From assembly GCA_012522035.1 (NCBI GenBank), contig JAAYLF010000153.1, positions 1-8,934 of the forward strand: a DNA stretch of 8,934 bases, read 5' to 3'. Each line of letters opens with the position of its first letter. The first letter of the stretch is position 1. The DNA comes from Clostridiaceae bacterium. Lineage in GTDB: Bacteria > Bacillota > Clostridia > UBA1212 > DUPL01. Positions 5,620 to 8,934 of the stretch are shown piece after piece. Made by a program: the position numbers and the translations under genes. The notes under the pieces are model-generated. The model saw only the letters and a list, made by a program, of their open reading frames with translations, had not been told where the DNA came from and did not search any database.

Positions 5620-6498
5620 ATGGTTATATTGAAAACGGAAGATCTGGTGAAGAAGTTTGGAAACTTCACAGCTCTGGACAAGGTGAACCTGGAAGTAAAA
5701 AGCGGTGAGATTTACGGTTTCATAGGACCTAATGGTGCAGGCAAGACGACCACCATAAGGATTCTTTTGGGTATCTTGAAGGCTACGAGCGGAAAGGCAA
5801 GCATTTTTGGAATGGATTCATGGAAAGATGCAGTGGAGATTCATAAACGCGTTGCATACGTGCCGGGTGAGGTGAATCTTTGGTCCAATCTTACCGGTGG
5901 AGAAGTCATTGATTTGTTTACAAGCCTGAGAGGGAAAAACTCAAAAACAAGAAGAGACGAACTTATAGAAATGTTTGGTCTTGATCCTTCCAAAAAGTGC
6001 AGAACCTATTCCAAAGGAAACCGTCAGAAGGTTGCTCTTGTTGCAGCTTTTGCATCCGATGCAGATCTTTACATTCTTGACGAACCGACGTCGGGTCTTG
6101 ACCCTTTGATGGAGAAAGTATTTCAAAAGTGCATAATGGATGCAAAAAGAGAAGGAAAGAGTGTGCTTTTGTCCAGCCACATACTTTCGGAAGTGGAAAA
6201 GCTTTGTGACAAGGTAGGTATTATACGGCAGGGGAAGATTATTGAGTCAGGTTCCCTCAAGGAGCTTCGACACTTGACCAGAACGGATATATATGTAGAG
6301 ACAAGACAGGAGCTGACGGGTCTGGAATCGTTGGATGGCGTGCTTGGCGTATCGAAAAAGGATGAAGGCTATCTTGTACAGATTGAATCCGAGTCAATTG
6401 GCAATGTCATGGAAAGTCTTGCAAAGTTTGAAATTGTACTCCTTGAAAGCACTCCGATTACCTTGGAAGAGCTCTTTATGCGCCATAATGAAGGGTAA
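5620..6498 (+). CDS. ABC transporter ATP-binding protein, antibiotic-exporter type (TnrB2-like)
   Basis: A 292-aa ATPase that should power the permease encoded next. Walker A is GPNGAGKTT (36-44), Walker B YILDEP (151-156), the D-loop SGLD (158-161) and the switch His187 (SSH). The signature is the degenerate YSKGNRQK (130-137) instead of LSGGQ, as is common in ABC-2 drug-export ATPases. The Q-loop region reads VAYVPGEVNLWSNLTGGEV (78-96), a block I associate with the COG1131 branch paired with 'polyketide antibiotic exporter' permeases. A C-terminal extension of about 80 residues follows the nucleotide-binding domain, as in other drug-export ATPases. The ATG at 5620 is preferred over 5614, because the AAGGGGG ribosome site directly abuts 5614 but lies six bases before 5620. 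The stop is six bases before the permease gene. Confidence 0.93.
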   Translation: MVILKTEDLVKKFGNFTALDKVNLEVKSGEIYGFIGPNGAGKTTTIRILLGILKATSGKASIFGMDSWKDAVEIHKRVAYVPGEVNLWSNLTGGEVIDLFTSLRGKNSKTRRDELIEMFGLDPSKKCRTYSKGNRQKVALVAAFASDADLYILDEPTSGLDPLMEKVFQKCIMDAKREGKSVLLSSHILSEVEKLCDKVGIIRQGKIIESGSLKELRHLTRTDIYVETRQELTGLESLDGVLGVSKKDEGYLVQIESESIGNVMESLAKFEIVLLESTPITLEELFMRHNEG

Positions 6499-6504
6499 GG
6501 TGGT

Positions 6505-8100
6505 ATGATGCTGATACACAATGCAAACAGACTTGTTCAATTTATATTACGGCGAGACAGAGTAAGACTTTTCATCTGGCTTGTTTCAGTAATTGGCCTG
6601 ACTCTTGTATTCTCGGTTTTTTTTGGTGAAATGTTCCCTACACAGGAAGAGAGGGACATCATGGCTGAGACTCTTAAGAATCCTGCCATGGTGGCTATGA
6701 TAGGGCCTCTTTATGGCGAGACTTACACACAGGATGTCATGTTTGCCCATGAAATGCTTTTGTTCTACATTACTGCAGTGGCGATTATGAATATTCTGTT
6801 TGTTGCCAGACATACAAGAAAGGATGAAGAGCTTGGGAGACTTGAAGTTGTCATGTCCCAACCTGTAGGAAGGCTGGCAAATCTTTATTCAACTTTTGTT
6901 GTTGCCACAGGGATTAATATAACAATTGCTTTAGTGACAGGTGTTGGCCTTTTTGCATTGAATCCTCAAACCATGGGGCTTGATGGTTCGCTTGTTTACG
7001 GGTTTAGTCTGGGTATGGCAGGACTTTGTTATGCAGCAGTTACTGCTTTGTTCGCCCAAATTTTTGAGACCAATCTGGGGACTTTAGGTTTCTCCTTTGC
7101 ATTTTTGATTCTATCTTACCTTGTGCGTGCGGCAGGGGACTTAAGCGGCGAAGTCTTGTCTTTTTTGTCGCCTATGGGAATTGCTTTTCGCACTTATCCG
7201 TATTACAAAAACAACTGGCTGATTATAGTCTTGTTGGTGTTTGTTTCTCTTCTGTTTGGTGTTGTGGCACTTTATCTTAATTCCGTCAGAGACCATGGAG
7301 CAGGTCTCGTAGCTGCAAAACCGGGAAGAACACATGCTACCAGGTTTTTGCAAAGTCCCTTGGGTCTGGTGATGAGAATATCAAGAACCTTCACGATTGC
7401 ATGGCTTGTAGGAATTTTTGTTTTGGGTGCCTCTTACGGTTCCGTGCTGGGCGACTTGGAGTCATTTTTTGAAACTAATGAAATGTTCAAGCTCATGCTT
7501 CCGCAGAATGCTGATTACTCCATGACAGAACGGTTCATTGCTTTTATACAGGTCATACTGGCCATGATGGGACTTGTACCGGTACTTCAGCTTGTGCTCA
7601 AGATTAGGGGAGAGGAAAGAAGGGGAAGAAATGAGCATGTTCTGGCAAGTGCCGTGTCAAGAAAACGATATCTTTCGTGCTATGTGTTTTCTGCCATAAT
7701 TCTTGCAGTTGTCATTCAGATTGCAGCTACTTTGGGATTGTGGTCTACCGGAAGTGCTGTAATGGAAAGTCCTTTGGCTATAGGAAGAATGTTTGTGCAC
7801 GGGCTTGTATTCATGCCATCTTCGCTGCTTATGATCGGTATAGCTGTCTTTTTCATAGGATGGCTGCCAAAAGCATCCTCATTCGCCTGGGCTTATCTTG
7901 GATATTGCTTCTTTACTGAGTATATGGGTGATTTATTAAAGCTGCCCAAATGGTTAAAGAAGCTTACTCCATATGGATATACACCCAAATTGCCTGTGGA
8001 AGATTTTGAGCCTTTAAATCTTGTGATAATAACTGCAATTGCCCTTGTACTTATTGCGTTTGGATTTGCAGGATTTAGCAAAAGGGATTTGGAAGGTTAG
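6505..8100 (+). CDS. ABC-2 type permease, putative polyketide-antibiotic exporter (TnrB3-like)
   Basis: A 531-aa integral membrane protein with about twelve predicted transmembrane segments in two sets of six (around 22-41, 84-101, 131-151, 164-186, 191-208, 238-258; 296-315, 344-365, 393-413, 432-453, 458-474, 505-524). Each half has the same cytoplasmic loop pattern: DEELGRLEVVMSQPVGRLANLYS (107-129) and GEERRGRNEHVLASAVSRKRYLS (369-391). The permease is thus a fused duplication and can work with an ATPase homodimer. The architecture matches the COG3559 family named after the tetronasin-resistance permease. The likely role is export of a hydrophobic drug or lipid; the substrate is unknown. 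Consecutive ATGs at 6505 and 6508 leave the exact start open. AAGGTGG (6497-6503) suits 6508 slightly better. Confidence 0.9.
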   Translation: MMLIHNANRLVQFILRRDRVRLFIWLVSVIGLTLVFSVFFGEMFPTQEERDIMAETLKNPAMVAMIGPLYGETYTQDVMFAHEMLLFYITAVAIMNILFVARHTRKDEELGRLEVVMSQPVGRLANLYSTFVVATGINITIALVTGVGLFALNPQTMGLDGSLVYGFSLGMAGLCYAAVTALFAQIFETNLGTLGFSFAFLILSYLVRAAGDLSGEVLSFLSPMGIAFRTYPYYKNNWLIIVLLVFVSLLFGVVALYLNSVRDHGAGLVAAKPGRTHATRFLQSPLGLVMRISRTFTIAWLVGIFVLGASYGSVLGDLESFFETNEMFKLMLPQNADYSMTERFIAFIQVILAMMGLVPVLQLVLKIRGEERRGRNEHVLASAVSRKRYLSCYVFSAIILAVVIQIAATLGLWSTGSAVMESPLAIGRMFVHGLVFMPSSLLMIGIAVFFIGWLPKASSFAWAYLGYCFFTEYMGDLLKLPKWLKKLTPYGYTPKLPVEDFEPLNLVIITAIALVLIAFGFAGFSKRDLEG

Positions 8101-8107
8101 GAAGGTG
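8099..8107 (+). promoter_or_regulatory. Ribosome binding site of the second URO-D gene
   Basis: AGGAAGGTG overlaps the permease stop codon and lies eight bases before the ATG at 8116. This ties the URO-D gene to the exporter operon. No promoter or terminator fits in the 15-base gap. Confidence 0.6.
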
Positions 8108-8115
8108 TAAAAGAT

Positions 8116-8934
8116 ATGATTGCAAGTGAAAGGATAGGGAATCTGATTAGAGGTAAGGAATTTGACCGGCTGCCGGTAATGGAGTGGGCTCCATGGTGGC
8201 ATCTTACGGTGGAGAGGTGGATAAGGGAAGGCCTTCCCAAGGAGCATGCAGGTTATGTAGAGCTTCAGGATTATTTTGGTCTTGACAAATGCGTTCAGAC
8301 ATATTTTCATGTAAGAACTGCAAAGACTCCTGCTGCCGTGCCTCATGGAACGAGCATAGTTAAGTCGAGGGAAGATTATGAGAGAATAAAGCCTACCATG
8401 TTCCCTGATGTGACGAAAATATTGCCCAAGGAGCATTTTGAATGGCTTGTAAAAACCAGGCAGCAAGGTGATTATGTTCATTTCTGCACCGTTGAGGGAT
8501 TCTTCTGGTATCCTAGAGAGCTTTTTGGAATAGAAGAGCATCTTTACAGTTTCTATGACAATGAAGAACTTCTTCATGAAATGTGTGAGGATTATCTTTT
8601 GTGGCTTAAAAAGCTCTTTGAGTTTATCGGAAACACCTTCAGGTTTGATTTCATGACCTTTGCAGAAGACATGAGCTACAACAAAGGGCCCATGATTTCC
8701 AAGGACATGTTTGAGAAATTCCTTGCTCCTTATTACAAAGAAATAATCCCCGTAATTAAAGGGTGTGACATTCCAGTAATCATAGACAGTGACGGAGATA
8801 TAACAGAGGCTTTGGACTGGTATGCCTCCGTTGGGGCAGAGGGCATGCTGCCTCTTGAGCGGCAGGCTGGTGTTGATGTAAGTGTTTACATAGAAAAGCA
8901 GCCTCAGATGACCTTTTTGGGGCATTTTGACATG
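8116..8934 (+). CDS. URO-D superfamily protein without HxC motif (3' truncated)
   Basis: An open frame of exactly 273 codons that runs off the window end; the family is usually about 340-360 aa. The N-terminal block FDRLPVMEWAPWWHLTVERWIREGLP (16-41) and the core FAEDMSYNKGPMISKDMFEKFLAPYYKEI (182-210) place it in the uroporphyrinogen decarboxylase superfamily. It aligns with the core of the gene at the window start (EDLGTQRGPMIS versus EDMSYNKGPMIS). At the position of the HTC metal-ligand motif, however, it has DSD (224-226 in IIDSDGDI). It is therefore unlikely to be an MtaA-type zinc methyltransferase, and a genuine HemE role is also doubtful. It is fourth in the tetR-ABC-permease operon, 15 bases after the permease stop. 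Its substrate is unknown. A minus-strand open frame over the same DNA is a shadow. Confidence 0.88.
   Translation, partial: MIASERIGNLIRGKEFDRLPVMEWAPWWHLTVERWIREGLPKEHAGYVELQDYFGLDKCVQTYFHVRTAKTPAAVPHGTSIVKSREDYERIKPTMFPDVTKILPKEHFEWLVKTRQQGDYVHFCTVEGFFWYPRELFGIEEHLYSFYDNEELLHEMCEDYLLWLKKLFEFIGNTFRFDFMTFAEDMSYNKGPMISKDMFEKFLAPYYKEIIPVIKGCDIPVIIDSDGDITEALDWYASVGAEGMLPLERQAGVDVSVYIEKQPQMTFLGHFDM

Noticed and set aside
8014..8925. Minus-strand open frame of about 300 codons at the window end
   Set aside because: It lies antisense to the plus-strand URO-D gene, which has a clear family match, a ribosome site and operon context. The antisense product has no recognisable motif and also runs into the permease end.
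1..8934. CRISPR, tRNA/rRNA, insertion sequence, phage or toxin-antitoxin content
   Set aside because: No spaced direct repeats, cloverleaf-like sequence, transposase or integrase motifs, or small paired genes were seen on either strand.

Overview
The window looks like chromosomal DNA from a low- to mid-GC Gram-positive, most likely an anaerobic member of the Clostridia. This rests on purine-rich GGAGG-type ribosome binding sites, GTG/TTG starts, AT-rich intergenic DNA, an rsmD-coaD pair followed by a coiled-coil gene (an order I associate with clostridia), several URO-D superfamily proteins, and a YitJ-like homocysteine methyltransferase/MTHFR fusion. The genus cannot be fixed from the sequence alone.

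Layout. (1) Bases 1-581 hold the C-terminal part of a URO-D superfamily protein with an HxC motif. (2) Bases 582-658 hold a good sigma-A-type promoter whose -10 lies inside a 17-bp-arm palindrome. It reads into rsmD (16S rRNA guanine-N2 methyltransferase), coaD (phosphopantetheine adenylyltransferase) and a 190-aa coiled-coil protein with five tandem 11-residue repeats. (3) On the minus strand, two translationally coupled genes converge on that operon, with their stop codons overlapping: a homocysteine S-methyltransferase/methylenetetrahydrofolate reductase fusion, then a free-standing pterin-binding methyltransferase domain. Together they supply MTHF reduction plus the methyl-folate and homocysteine modules of a B12-type methionine synthase. 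The cobalamin-binding and reactivation modules are not in the window. (4) Divergent from these is a plus-strand operon: TetR-family regulator, ABC ATPase, 12-TM ABC-2 permease of the 'polyketide antibiotic exporter' type, and a second URO-D superfamily gene cut off by the window end. Two GACCAC-type operators flank and overlap its promoter.

How the parts work together. The rsmD-coaD operon is housekeeping. The minus-strand pair is one-carbon/methionine metabolism. The tetR operon looks like an autorepressed drug or toxic-lipid export cassette, with an unexplained URO-D-family gene at its end. The least ordinary points are the split methionine synthase layout, the paired operators, the hendecad coiled coil, and two URO-D relatives that differ at the metal-ligand motif. 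I saw no tRNA, rRNA, CRISPR array, insertion sequence or phage gene. Most of the window is conventional, and no clearly undescribed system can be claimed from sequence alone.
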